Source: Nocardioides faecalis (GTDB lineage: Bacteria; Actinomycetota; Actinomycetes; Propionibacteriales; Nocardioidaceae). Taken from it: DNA of 64,000 nucleotides. The position numbers were made by a program, and so were the translations under genes. The notes under the pieces were generated by a model. It ran no database searches, had not been told where the DNA came from, and saw only the letters and a list, made by a program, of their open reading frames with translations. The first letter of the stretch is position 1. Every line of letters starts with the position of its first letter. The stretch covers positions 2,294,001 to 2,358,000 of the forward strand of contig NZ_CP074406.1 of assembly GCF_018388425.1 (NCBI RefSeq), in the 5' to 3' direction. Of the stretch, positions 48,664 to 55,728 are shown one piece after another.

Positions 48664-50481
48664 TCACCACTCGACCGGGGTCTGGTTCGGCTTGGCCCCG
48701 GTCGGCGGGACTCCATAGCGGCGCAACGTGTAGCTCATCAGCTTCGAGAATGCCGGACCGGCCACGCTGCCACCACCCGAGCCCGACCGTGGAGCGTGCA
48801 CGACGACGTAAATCGTGAAGCGCGGGTCGTCGGCGGGGGCGAATCCGGCGAAGGAGACCGAGGTGCTGCCGTCGTAGCGGCCGTCGACGACGCGCTGGGC
48901 GGTGCCGGTCTTGCCGGCGACGCGGTAGCCGGGCACGGCGGCCCGCGGGGCGACGCCCTCCTCGGGGTCCAGGACCCGCTCCATCATCAGCATCGTCTCG
49001 GTGGCCGCCGCCTCGCTGATCACGCGGCGGGTACGGGCGGAGTCGCTGCCCACGGTGCGTCCCTCGTCGGTGACCGCCGAGCCGGTGACCAGGCTGGGGT
49101 CGACCCGCACGCCGCCGTTGGCGATGGTGTTGACCGCGGCGGTCATCTGCACCGCGTTGACCGACAGCGACTGACCGAACGCGACGCGGTCGCCGACCTG
49201 GGAGGTCCAGGCCGCACCCTGGGGCACGATGCCCTTGCTCTCCCCGCCGAGGCCGACGCCGGTCTGGGAGCCCAGGCCGAAGGCGAGCAGGTACGAGCGC
49301 AGCTGGCCACGCTTGAACTGGTCGGCGGCGAGCACGGTGCCCACGTTGGACGACTTGGCCATCACGCCCGCCAGCGTGAGCCGCAGCGTGCCGTGGTCCC
49401 AGTAGTCGCCGATCGGGCGGTCCTGCCGGTTCAGCCTGCCCGGCACCTTGAGCTTCTGCTCCTTGAACGCCAGGCCGGCGTCGACCAGGGAGCTGATCGT
49501 GAGCACCTTGCCGACCGAGCCCGGCTCGAAGACGTCGGTCAGCGCCGAGGAGGTGTAGCGCTCCTTGGGGTACTCGTAGGGGTCCGAGACGTCGTACGTC
49601 GGGTAGTCGGCCAGCGCGAGCAGCTGCCCGGTGCGGCTGTCCATGATCACCGCGATGCCGGACTCGCCGTCGGAGCGCTCCACGGTCTGCTGCAGCACGC
49701 GCTGGGCGTAGAACTGCAGGTCGCGGTCGATGGTGGTGCGCAGGTCCTTGCCGTCGACGGCGGGCGTCATCGTGTTCTCACCGAGCGGGATGCGGTTGCC
49801 CGCCCCCATGTCGTAGCGGGCCTCGCCGTCCTTGCCGGACAGGAAGGTGTCGAAGGCGTCCTCCAGGCCGGCCCGGCCGACGATGGCGGCCTTGGCGCCC
49901 TTCTCGCCGTTCTCGGCCAGGAACCCGATCACGTTCGCGGCGACGTCGCGGTTCGGGTAGACCCGGACCGGGTCGCGCTCGGTGGCCAGCCCGACGAAGG
50001 GGCGGTCGTCCTCGGCGAATCGCTCCTTGGCGTCGGCGACGACCTTCTCGGCCTTGCTGGCCGGGACCTGGCGCGCGACGTACTGGTAGCGGCTGCCCTC
50101 GACCCGGAGCCTGGCGAGGGTCTCGAAGTAGTCGACGCCGAGCTCCTGGGCCAGGAACGTCGCGAGCTCGGGTGCGACCTTGGCGGTCACCGCCGGGTCG
50201 GCGATGACCATCCGCCCGTCGACGCTCTCGGCGAGCGCCTCGCCGTTGCGGTCGAGGATCTCACCGCGCCTCGCCGGCAGCGTCACGACCTGCGATCCCT
50301 CCGCGGCCGCCATCTGGGCGTAGGCCTTCGGGTCCAGGCCTTGGAGCTGGATCAGGCGTCCGGCGAAGACGGACAGCACGATCGCGATCAGCAGGAAGCC
50401 GATCTGCAGGCGCCGGTGCGGCGCCCCGCGCCGCTCCGCGGCGTCACGGCTGATCCTGCGCAGTGGGTTGGTTCGGCTCAA
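48664..50481 (-). CDS. ftsI: Peptidoglycan transpeptidase FtsI (PBP class B)
   Basis: The septal transpeptidase and partner of FtsW. The 605-aa protein has one N-terminal membrane helix (about 25-45), the PBP dimerisation/pedestal domain, and a transpeptidase domain with SVGK (S322 nucleophile), S377-S-N379 and K524-TG. The start is TTG at 50481 with AGGA about 9 nt upstream. It lies between the ftsL-like gene and murE, as usual. Confidence 0.97.
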   Translation of the reverse strand: MSRTNPLRRISRDAAERRGAPHRRLQIGFLLIAIVLSVFAGRLIQLQGLDPKAYAQMAAAEGSQVVTLPARRGEILDRNGEALAESVDGRMVIADPAVTAKVAPELATFLAQELGVDYFETLARLRVEGSRYQYVARQVPASKAEKVVADAKERFAEDDRPFVGLATERDPVRVYPNRDVAANVIGFLAENGEKGAKAAIVGRAGLEDAFDTFLSGKDGEARYDMGAGNRIPLGENTMTPAVDGKDLRTTIDRDLQFYAQRVLQQTVERSDGESGIAVIMDSRTGQLLALADYPTYDVSDPYEYPKERYTSSALTDVFEPGSVGKVLTISSLVDAGLAFKEQKLKVPGRLNRQDRPIGDYWDHGTLRLTLAGVMAKSSNVGTVLAADQFKRGQLRSYLLAFGLGSQTGVGLGGESKGIVPQGAAWTSQVGDRVAFGQSLSVNAVQMTAAVNTIANGGVRVDPSLVTGSAVTDEGRTVGSDSARTRRVISEAAATETMLMMERVLDPEEGVAPRAAVPGYRVAGKTGTAQRVVDGRYDGSTSVSFAGFAPADDPRFTIYVVVHAPRSGSGGGSVAGPAFSKLMSYTLRRYGVPPTGAKPNQTPVEW

Positions 50482-50545
50482 CGCTCTCGTCCTGGTCGGC
50501 GCCGGGTCCTCTGCGCCCGGGTCGGATCAAACCTAGGCGGCGCGG

Positions 50546-51160
50546 TCACCGATTCCGGGTGGACGCGCCGCCGGCGCCCGCTCCCCGCTCCGCGCGCTCC
50601 GCCCGCTTCGCCTTCGCCGCCTTCCCGGCGGCCGTCTCGGCCGCCGCCGGATCGGTCGCGGGCGCCTTGACCTTGACCTTCACCACGCGCCGCTCGAGCT
50701 GGGCCGGCTTGCTCGGCGCCGGGGTGTTCAGCGGGATGCTGTCGGCGGCACTGGCCGGGGTGGGCTGGCCGCTGATCCGGCCGCTGCCGAGGTGGAGGAC
50801 GCCGGCGGGGGTCGCCGGGATCACCATGCCGAGGCGCTGTGCCGCACGGGCCACGCGCTGCGGCTCACGCAGGGACTGCAGGTCCATCTCGAGCGCCTCC
50901 TGCTGCGCGGACAGGTCGGTGGCCTGCTTCTGCAGCGCCGTGGCCTGGAACGACGCCTGCTGCATCGAGGTGTTGAACAGCAGCAGCCCGATCACGCCGC
51001 CGAGCAGGATGATGCTGACGAAGGTGACGAACGGGACCCGGGGCGCGGTGGTCCGTCGGCGCGGGACGACGCTGAGCCGGGCGCGCTCGAGGGCCGCCTG
51101 CGCCATGCGGGGCGCGGCGTGCGGGAGACGGGCGCGCTGCGCGGATGCGGTGCTGGACAC
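50546..51160 (-). CDS. FtsL-like divisome protein
   Basis: A 204-aa bitopic protein in the ftsL position between rsmH and ftsI. A basic cytoplasmic tail (1-40) is followed by a membrane helix (FVTFVSIILLGGVIGLLLFN) and a leucine-rich coiled-coil (QATALQKQATDLSAQQEALEMDLQSLREPQRV), which matches FtsL architecture. The C-terminal 70 residues are a low-complexity Lys/Ala/Glu-rich extension not seen in short FtsL proteins. The GTG start overlaps the rsmH stop by one base. Assigned by position and architecture. Confidence 0.82.
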   Translation of the reverse strand: MSSTASAQRARLPHAAPRMAQAALERARLSVVPRRRTTAPRVPFVTFVSIILLGGVIGLLLFNTSMQQASFQATALQKQATDLSAQQEALEMDLQSLREPQRVARAAQRLGMVIPATPAGVLHLGSGRISGQPTPASAADSIPLNTPAPSKPAQLERRVVKVKVKAPATDPAAAETAAGKAAKAKRAERAERGAGAGGASTRNR

Positions 51161-52209
51161 TAGAAGGCTCCCTTGCCCTTGGTCTCACGGTCGGTGCTGG
51201 TCCTGCTGGTGCTGCTCGGCTTGCTGGTCCTGCTGGTGTCGCCACCGACGCCGCGTGGACGGACCCGTTCGATGGCGCGCAGCCGCACGGACGCGGCGCG
51301 GGGGTTCTCCGCGATCTCCGCCTCGTCGGCCTGCTCCGCGCCCCGCGTCACCAGCCGGTACGACGGCTCGGCCCCCTCGGGCACGAACGGCAGGTCGTCG
51401 GGCACGTCGAGGCGCACGGCGTCCGCGAAGGTTCGCTTCACCAGCCGGTCCTCCAGGGAGTGGTAGGACTCCACGACGACCCGGCCGCCGAGCCCGATGG
51501 CCGCCACCGCGGCCGGCATCGCCCGCTCGAGGACGCGCAGCTCGTCGTTGACCTCCATCCGCAGCGCCTGGAAGGTGCGCTTCGCGGGGTGGCCGCCGGT
51601 GCGCCGGGCCGGGGCGGGGATGACGTCGTAGAGCAGCTCCACGAGACGTGCGGAGTTGGTGAACGGCTCCCGGGCACGCTCGCGGACCACGGCGTCCGCG
51701 ATCCGCCGGGCCATCCGCTCCTCGCCGTACTGCTTGAGCACGCGGGCGAGGTCGGCGGCGCTGTAGGTGTTGAGCACGTCGGCCGCGGTCGGCCCCGTGC
51801 TGCCGTCCATCCGCATGTCCAGCGGTGCGTCGACGGAGTAGGCGAAGCCCCGCTCGGCGACGTCGAGCTGCATCGAGGAGACCCCGAGGTCGAAGAGCAC
51901 GCCGGCGACGCCGGCCTCGGTGTCCAGGCCGGCGTCGGCCAGGACGTCGCCGATCTCGTCGTACACCGCGTGCACGCCGGTGAACCGGTCCCCGAACGGG
52001 GCCAGGCGCTCCCGGCTCATCGCGAGCGCGTCGGGGTCACGGTCGATGCCGATCACCCTGGCCTGCGGCAGGCGGGTCAGGACCGCCTCACTGTGGCCGC
52101 CGAGGCCCAGGGTGGCGTCGACCAGGACCGAGCCGGGCTCGCTCAGGGCAGGCGCGAGGAGGGAGACGACCCGGTCGAGCATGACGGGGACGTGGCGGGG
52201 ACCGCTCAT
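51160..52209 (-). CDS. rsmH: 16S rRNA C1402 N4-methyltransferase RsmH (MraW)
   Basis: Methylates N4 of C1402 in the 16S rRNA decoding centre using SAM. The 349-aa protein has the N-terminal [10 protein letters not shown], the SAM-binding [26 protein letters not shown], the helical insertion domain and [15 protein letters not shown]. The C-terminal 40 residues are a Ser/Thr/Arg low-complexity tail. It starts at ATG 52209, 7 nt after the stop of the 54-aa membrane gene. Confidence 0.97.
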   Translation of the reverse strand: MSGPRHVPVMLDRVVSLLAPALSEPGSVLVDATLGLGGHSEAVLTRLPQARVIGIDRDPDALAMSRERLAPFGDRFTGVHAVYDEIGDVLADAGLDTEAGVAGVLFDLGVSSMQLDVAERGFAYSVDAPLDMRMDGSTGPTAADVLNTYSAADLARVLKQYGEERMARRIADAVVRERAREPFTNSARLVELLYDVIPAPARRTGGHPAKRTFQALRMEVNDELRVLERAMPAAVAAIGLGGRVVVESYHSLEDRLVKRTFADAVRLDVPDDLPFVPEGAEPSYRLVTRGAEQADEAEIAENPRAASVRLRAIERVRPRGVGGDTSRTSKPSSTSRTSTDRETKGKGAF

Positions 52210-52216
52210 GGCCTGC

Positions 52217-52381
52217 TCAGCGCTCCCCGAGGCGGGCGAGCAGCAGCAGTGCCGCGCAGAGCAGCGAGACCCCGAGGGAGAACCCCATCAGCACCAGGGC
52301 GTCGCGCGCCTGCTGGCGCACGCGCGGTGGCGGTGCGCCGGTGCCGGAGGAACCCGGTGCCTGGGTGCCGGTCACGCTCAT
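52217..52381 (-). CDS. Small membrane protein (54 aa) between mraZ and rsmH
   Basis: A short gene from ATG 52381 with AGGG about 8 nt upstream to a TGA at 52217-52219. The product starts [15 protein letters not shown], has a basic stretch ([12 protein letters not shown]) and ends with a single membrane helix ([26 protein letters not shown]). Its N-terminal part would be cytoplasmic or exported depending on orientation. Placement inside the dcw operon suggests a link with division or cell wall; I know no named family. Confidence 0.65.
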   Translation of the reverse strand: MSVTGTQAPGSSGTGAPPPRVRQQARDALVLMGFSLGVSLLCAALLLLARLGER

Positions 52382-52416
52382 GTCTCGACCCTTCGACCGC
52401 TGCTGGAACTACTGGA

Positions 52417-52440
52417 GGACCCTCCGGGTTCGGAGGGTCC
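52417..52440. other. Hairpin in the mraZ-to-rsmH interval
   Basis: A perfect 9-bp stem, GGACCCTCC (52417-52425) with GGAGGGTCC (52432-52440), and a 6-nt loop. It lies just upstream of the 54-aa gene, downstream of mraZ. It could be an attenuator or a partial terminator separating mraZ from the rest of the operon. Confidence 0.6.
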
Positions 52441-52487
52441 GGGGGATCCGCAGAGCCAGGTCCCTGCCCGCTCCTGCCGGTGTGTTC

Positions 52488-52577
52488 GGGTGTCGTCTGG
52501 GGCCGGGGAAGTGCTCCAGATGACCGGGTGATCCCGTCGTGGGTGTCGCGCCTGTGGCCGGGGAAGGTGCTACAGGT
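52488..52577. repeat. Imperfect direct repeat in the mraZ-to-rsmH interval
   Basis: Two copies of about 35 nt (52488-52521 and 52541-52577) share GGGTGTCG, TGGCCGGGGAA-type and GTGCT-CAG-TG blocks, 53 nt apart. They lie in a non-coding stretch (52382-52680) with no recognisable gene; a regulator site is possible. Confidence 0.55.
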
Positions 52578-52680
52578 GCGCGTGCCGGTCAACGGGATGC
52601 GCCGTGCGGGAGCGGGCTGAGACCTCGTCCTGCGGATCCGCTGTGGAGTTGTGCCGCGCCGTGGGGGCGCGGTGGTGGAG

Positions 52681-53103
52681 CTAGTCGTCGTCCTCGTCCA
52701 GGTCGGAGTAGTCCTCCAGCGCCTCGGCCTGGAACTCGCGCCAGGCGGCGGGGTTCCAGATCTCCAGCCGGTCACGCACACCGATCACGACGACGTCGCG
52801 CTCGAGGCCGGCGTACTCACGCAGGTGCGCCGGGATGCCGATCCGGCCCTGCTTGTCGGGACGGCTCTCGTCACCGCCGGCGAACAGGATCCGGGCGTAG
52901 CGACGGGCCGAGCGACTGGTCATGGGGCGGGCCGCGGCCCGCTCGGCCTCCTCGGCGAAGACGTCGGTGGGCCACACGACCAGGCACCTCTCCTGCCCCT
53001 GTGTCACCACGATGCCCTCCGCCAGCCGCTCCCTGAACTTCGCGGGGAGGAAGACGCGGCCCTTCTCGTCGAGCTTCGGGGTGTAGGTGCCCATGAAGAG
53101 CAT
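52681..53103 (-). CDS. mraZ: Transcriptional regulator MraZ
   Basis: A 140-aa DNA-binding protein with two SpoVT/AbrB half-domains: TPKLDEKGRVFLPAKFRERL near the N-terminus and DKQGRIGIPAHLREYAGL in the second half. MraZ forms ring oligomers and binds short direct repeats upstream of its own gene, repressing the dcw operon. I start at ATG 53103 (GGGGG 7 nt upstream). The C-terminus is strongly acidic. Four GTGG(A/G/T)G repeats at exact 10-bp spacing lie 35 nt upstream. Confidence 0.96.
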   Translation of the reverse strand: MLFMGTYTPKLDEKGRVFLPAKFRERLAEGIVVTQGQERCLVVWPTDVFAEEAERAAARPMTSRSARRYARILFAGGDESRPDKQGRIGIPAHLREYAGLERDVVVIGVRDRLEIWNPAAWREFQAEALEDYSDLDEDDD

Positions 53104-53137
53104 CCGGCACCCCCAGCAGTTCGACGTGAGGTCGTGT

Positions 53138-53177
53138 CCTCCTCCACTTTCCACCACATTACTCCACAATCCCCCAC
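53138..53177 (-). promoter_or_regulatory. MraZ operator: four 10-bp direct repeats
   Basis: On the minus strand, four consecutive 10-bp units: GTGGGGGATT, GTGGAGTAAT, GTGGTGGAAA and GTGGAGGAGG. The invariant GTGG core at one-turn spacing matches the way MraZ is known to bind (TGGG-type repeats in E. coli). The array sits directly upstream of mraZ, so autoregulation of the dcw operon is likely. Confidence 0.85.
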
Positions 53178-53323
53178 GGTCAACCACCCGCGCACCCCTT
53201 TCCGGTGCGGATTCGCGCCTCGGTACTCCCCGCCGCGTCGTCGCTGCGTTCCGTGTCGCGCGAACCCGCAGGTCAGCGGCGTACGACGCCCCGCAGCCGG
53301 CTCACCGAGCGCCGTGGGGCGAG

Positions 53324-53378
53324 GTGGAGGAAGGTGGAGCGGAAGGTGGAGGAACGTGGTGCCGCGTGGGGCGTGGCG
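53324..53378 (+). promoter_or_regulatory. Second MraZ-like repeat array, upstream of moxR
   Basis: On the plus strand GTGGAG occurs at 53324, 53334 and 53346, GTGGTG at 53356, GTGGGG at 53366 and GTGGCG at 53373: spacings 10, 12, 10, 10 and 7. The core is the one seen in the mraZ array, but the orientation is reversed and the array faces moxR. It lies about 45 to 100 nt upstream of the inferred moxR start site. Confidence 0.65.
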
Positions 53379-53411
53379 GCTGCTCGACGACGGCGCTGCC
53401 CGCGTGCGCCG

Positions 53412-53417
53412 TAGGGT
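53412..53417 (+). promoter_or_regulatory. Candidate -10 for the moxR operon
   Basis: TAGGGT about 41 nt before the GTG start, giving a leader of about 29 nt that contains the AGGGAG ribosome site. I see no good -35. Confidence 0.4.
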
Positions 53418-53452
53418 GAGGAGAAGCCCAAGCACCGATGAGGGAGCACCAC

Positions 53453-54478
53453 GTGGAGCCGCTGACACCCCCGCCCCCGCCCCGTGGCCAGCGCGTCGAG
53501 AGACCGACCCCGGCGGCCGGTGCGGCCGACGTCGATGCCGTCGCCCGCGTCGCCGAGCGGATCCGCGACAACGTGGAGAAGGTGATCGAGGGCAAGCCCG
53601 AGGTGGTCTCCGCCGCGATCGTCGTCCTGCTCGCCGAGGGCCACCTGCTCATCGAGGACATCCCCGGGGTCGGCAAGACGATGCTCAGCAAGGCACTGGC
53701 GCGCAGCATCGACTCCACCGTGCGACGCATCCAGTTCACGCCGGACCTGCTGCCCTCGGACATCACCGGCGTCTCGGTCTACGACCAGTCGACGCGCAGC
53801 TTCGAGTTCCGTCCCGGCGCGATCTTCGCCAACGTCGTGATCGGCGACGAGATCAACCGCGCCTCCCCCAAGACCCAGTCCGCGCTGCTGGAGTGCATGG
53901 CCGAGCGCCAGGTCAGCGTCGACAGCGTCACCTACCAGCTCGAGTCGCCGTTCATGGTGATCGCGACCCAGAACCCGGTGGAGATGGAGGGCACCTACCC
54001 CCTGCCCGAGGCGCAGCGGGACCGGTTCCTCGCCCGGGTCTCGATCGGCTACCCCGTGCCGGCGGCCGAGATCGCGATGCTCAGCAACCACGGGGCGACG
54101 AACCCCCTCGACGACCTCGAGCCGGTCACCGACACCGCCGAGGTGCGCAAGCTGTGCGCCACCGTCGCCGACGTGCACGTCTCCGAGGCGGTGCAGCGCT
54201 ACGCCGTCGCGCTGACCTCGGCCACCCGGCAGAGCCCCGAGCTGGTCCTGGGCGCCTCGCCGCGAGCCACCCTGCACCTCGTGCGGGCCGCGAAGGCGCG
54301 CGCCGCCATGCACCGCCGCGACTACGTGCTGCCCGACGACCTGCTGGTCCTGCTCCAGCCCGTGCTCGCCCACCGCCTGCTGCCCGGCCCGGAGGCGACG
54401 GTGGCCGGGCGCGGGGCGCACTCGATCCTGGCGGACATCGCCAACCGGGTACCGGTCCCCGACCCGGCGTCGTACTGA
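53453..54478 (+). CDS. MoxR family AAA+ ATPase
   Basis: A 341-aa AAA+ ATPase of the MoxR type. It has Walker A GVGKTML, Walker B VIGDEINRA, sensor 1 ATQNP, and the family's DLLPSDITG and EGTYPLPEAQRDRF loops, with a helical lid domain after residue 230. MoxR proteins act as chaperones for metal insertion or complex assembly, often with a neighbouring DUF58 protein. The GTG at 53453 has AGGGAG 6 nt upstream and is preferred to the ATG at 53438. First gene of a three-gene operon divergent from mraZ. Confidence 0.93.
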   Translation: MEPLTPPPPPRGQRVERPTPAAGAADVDAVARVAERIRDNVEKVIEGKPEVVSAAIVVLLAEGHLLIEDIPGVGKTMLSKALARSIDSTVRRIQFTPDLLPSDITGVSVYDQSTRSFEFRPGAIFANVVIGDEINRASPKTQSALLECMAERQVSVDSVTYQLESPFMVIATQNPVEMEGTYPLPEAQRDRFLARVSIGYPVPAAEIAMLSNHGATNPLDDLEPVTDTAEVRKLCATVADVHVSEAVQRYAVALTSATRQSPELVLGASPRATLHLVRAAKARAAMHRRDYVLPDDLLVLLQPVLAHRLLPGPEATVAGRGAHSILADIANRVPVPDPASY

Positions 54479-54480
54479 CC

Positions 54481-55728
54481 GTGCGCCGGCCGTTCTCCCC
54501 TCTCACCCTGCGCGGACGCACGTTCCTCGCCGCCGGGCTCACCGCCATCGCCTGCGCCGTCGTCCTCGGCCAGCCCGCGCTGAGCCGGGTGGGCGTGCTG
54601 GTGGCCAGTCTTCCGCTGCTGGCGCTGCTGTTGGCGCGGCGCCGCGTGCCGGACCTGCAGGTGAGTCGGGACGTGCAGCCGCGCACGCTGCGTGCGGGCG
54701 AGTCGGCGCGGATCGGGCTGACGATCGCCGCCGGATCGGGCCGCGCCCCCGGCGCGCTGCTGGTGGAGGACGGGGTGCCCTACGCGCTCGGCGACCGGCC
54801 ACGCCTCGTGCTGCAGGGCCTGGGCCAGCGGTGGGAGCGCAGCGTCGACTACCCGGTGCGCGCAGACCTTCGCGGTCAGTACGCCGTCGGTCCGCTCGTG
54901 GTGCGCATGGGCGACCCGTTCGGCCTTGTCGAACGACGCCGCGCGGTGCCGGGGGTCGCGACGCTGGTCGTCACGCCGCGCGTGGTCCCGCTGTCGGCGA
55001 TCCCCGCCGCCGGCGGTTGGCAGGGCACCGGCGAGCACCGGGCCCAGGCGTTCGCCGCCGGGTCGACCGAGGACGCCAGCGTGCGCGAGTACCGGCGTGG
55101 CGACGACCTGCGGCGGGTGCACTGGCGCAGCTCCGCCCGTGTCGGCGAGCTCATGGTGCGCCGCGAGGAGGAGCCGTGGGAGGCACACGCCCACGTGCTC
55201 CTCGACAACCGGGCGCACGTGCACCGTGGCCAGGGCGCCGGCTCCAGCCTGGAGACGGCTGTCGTGGCCGCCGCGTCGGTGATCACCCACCTGGCCTCCC
55301 AGGGCTACTCCGTCCGGCTGAGCACCGCCGAGGGGACGGTGGCGCTCAACGCCGAGGAGGCGCTGCAGCGCCTGGCCGTGCTGCAGCTGGTCCCGCACGC
55401 CCTCCTGCAGCCCGCGCACCGCGGCGACGCACCCCGGGGCGGGGTCGTGGTGGCGATCCTGGGCCAGCTCGCCGACGCCGATGCCCCGGCCCTGCGCCGC
55501 CTGCGCCACGAGGCCGCCGCCGCGCTCGCGATGGTCCTCGACGTCGCGCAGTGGTCGGCCACCGGCAGGAGCGACGGCGCGGCCGCCGCGGCGGCGCCGC
55601 TGCTGGTCGCGGGGTGGCGGGCCGTGGGGCTGGGGCCGCGTGACCGCCTCGACGCCGTGTGGCGCGACCTCGGTCGCACCGCGGTCCGGGCCGCAGCGGC
55701 GGCACCGCGACAGGCGGCCGGGCAGTGA
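54481..55728 (+). CDS. DUF58 domain protein
   Basis: A 415-aa protein with two N-terminal membrane helices (about 12-55) and a DUF58 domain with the signature EYRRGDDLRRVHWRSSAR, within a von Willebrand A-like fold (VLLDNRAHVH start of the MIDAS-like region). It usually works with the MoxR ATPase encoded just upstream. It starts with GTG 2 nt after the moxR stop and overlaps the transglutaminase gene by 4 nt. Confidence 0.93.
   Translation: MRRPFSPLTLRGRTFLAAGLTAIACAVVLGQPALSRVGVLVASLPLLALLLARRRVPDLQVSRDVQPRTLRAGESARIGLTIAAGSGRAPGALLVEDGVPYALGDRPRLVLQGLGQRWERSVDYPVRADLRGQYAVGPLVVRMGDPFGLVERRRAVPGVATLVVTPRVVPLSAIPAAGGWQGTGEHRAQAFAAGSTEDASVREYRRGDDLRRVHWRSSARVGELMVRREEEPWEAHAHVLLDNRAHVHRGQGAGSSLETAVVAAASVITHLASQGYSVRLSTAEGTVALNAEEALQRLAVLQLVPHALLQPAHRGDAPRGGVVVAILGQLADADAPALRRLRHEAAAALAMVLDVAQWSATGRSDGAAAAAAPLLVAGWRAVGLGPRDRLDAVWRDLGRTAVRAAAAAPRQAAGQ

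Noticed and set aside
52560..52600. Promoter for rsmH (TTGACC on minus near 52590)
   Set aside because: The only -10-like sequence lies 14 nt away, too close for a standard promoter, and the region is rich in repeats that mimic motifs.
53104..53187. Longer mraZ beginning at 53187
   Set aside because: The extra residues cover the operator repeats and do not resemble MraZ; the ATG at 53103 has a ribosome site and gives the normal N-terminus.
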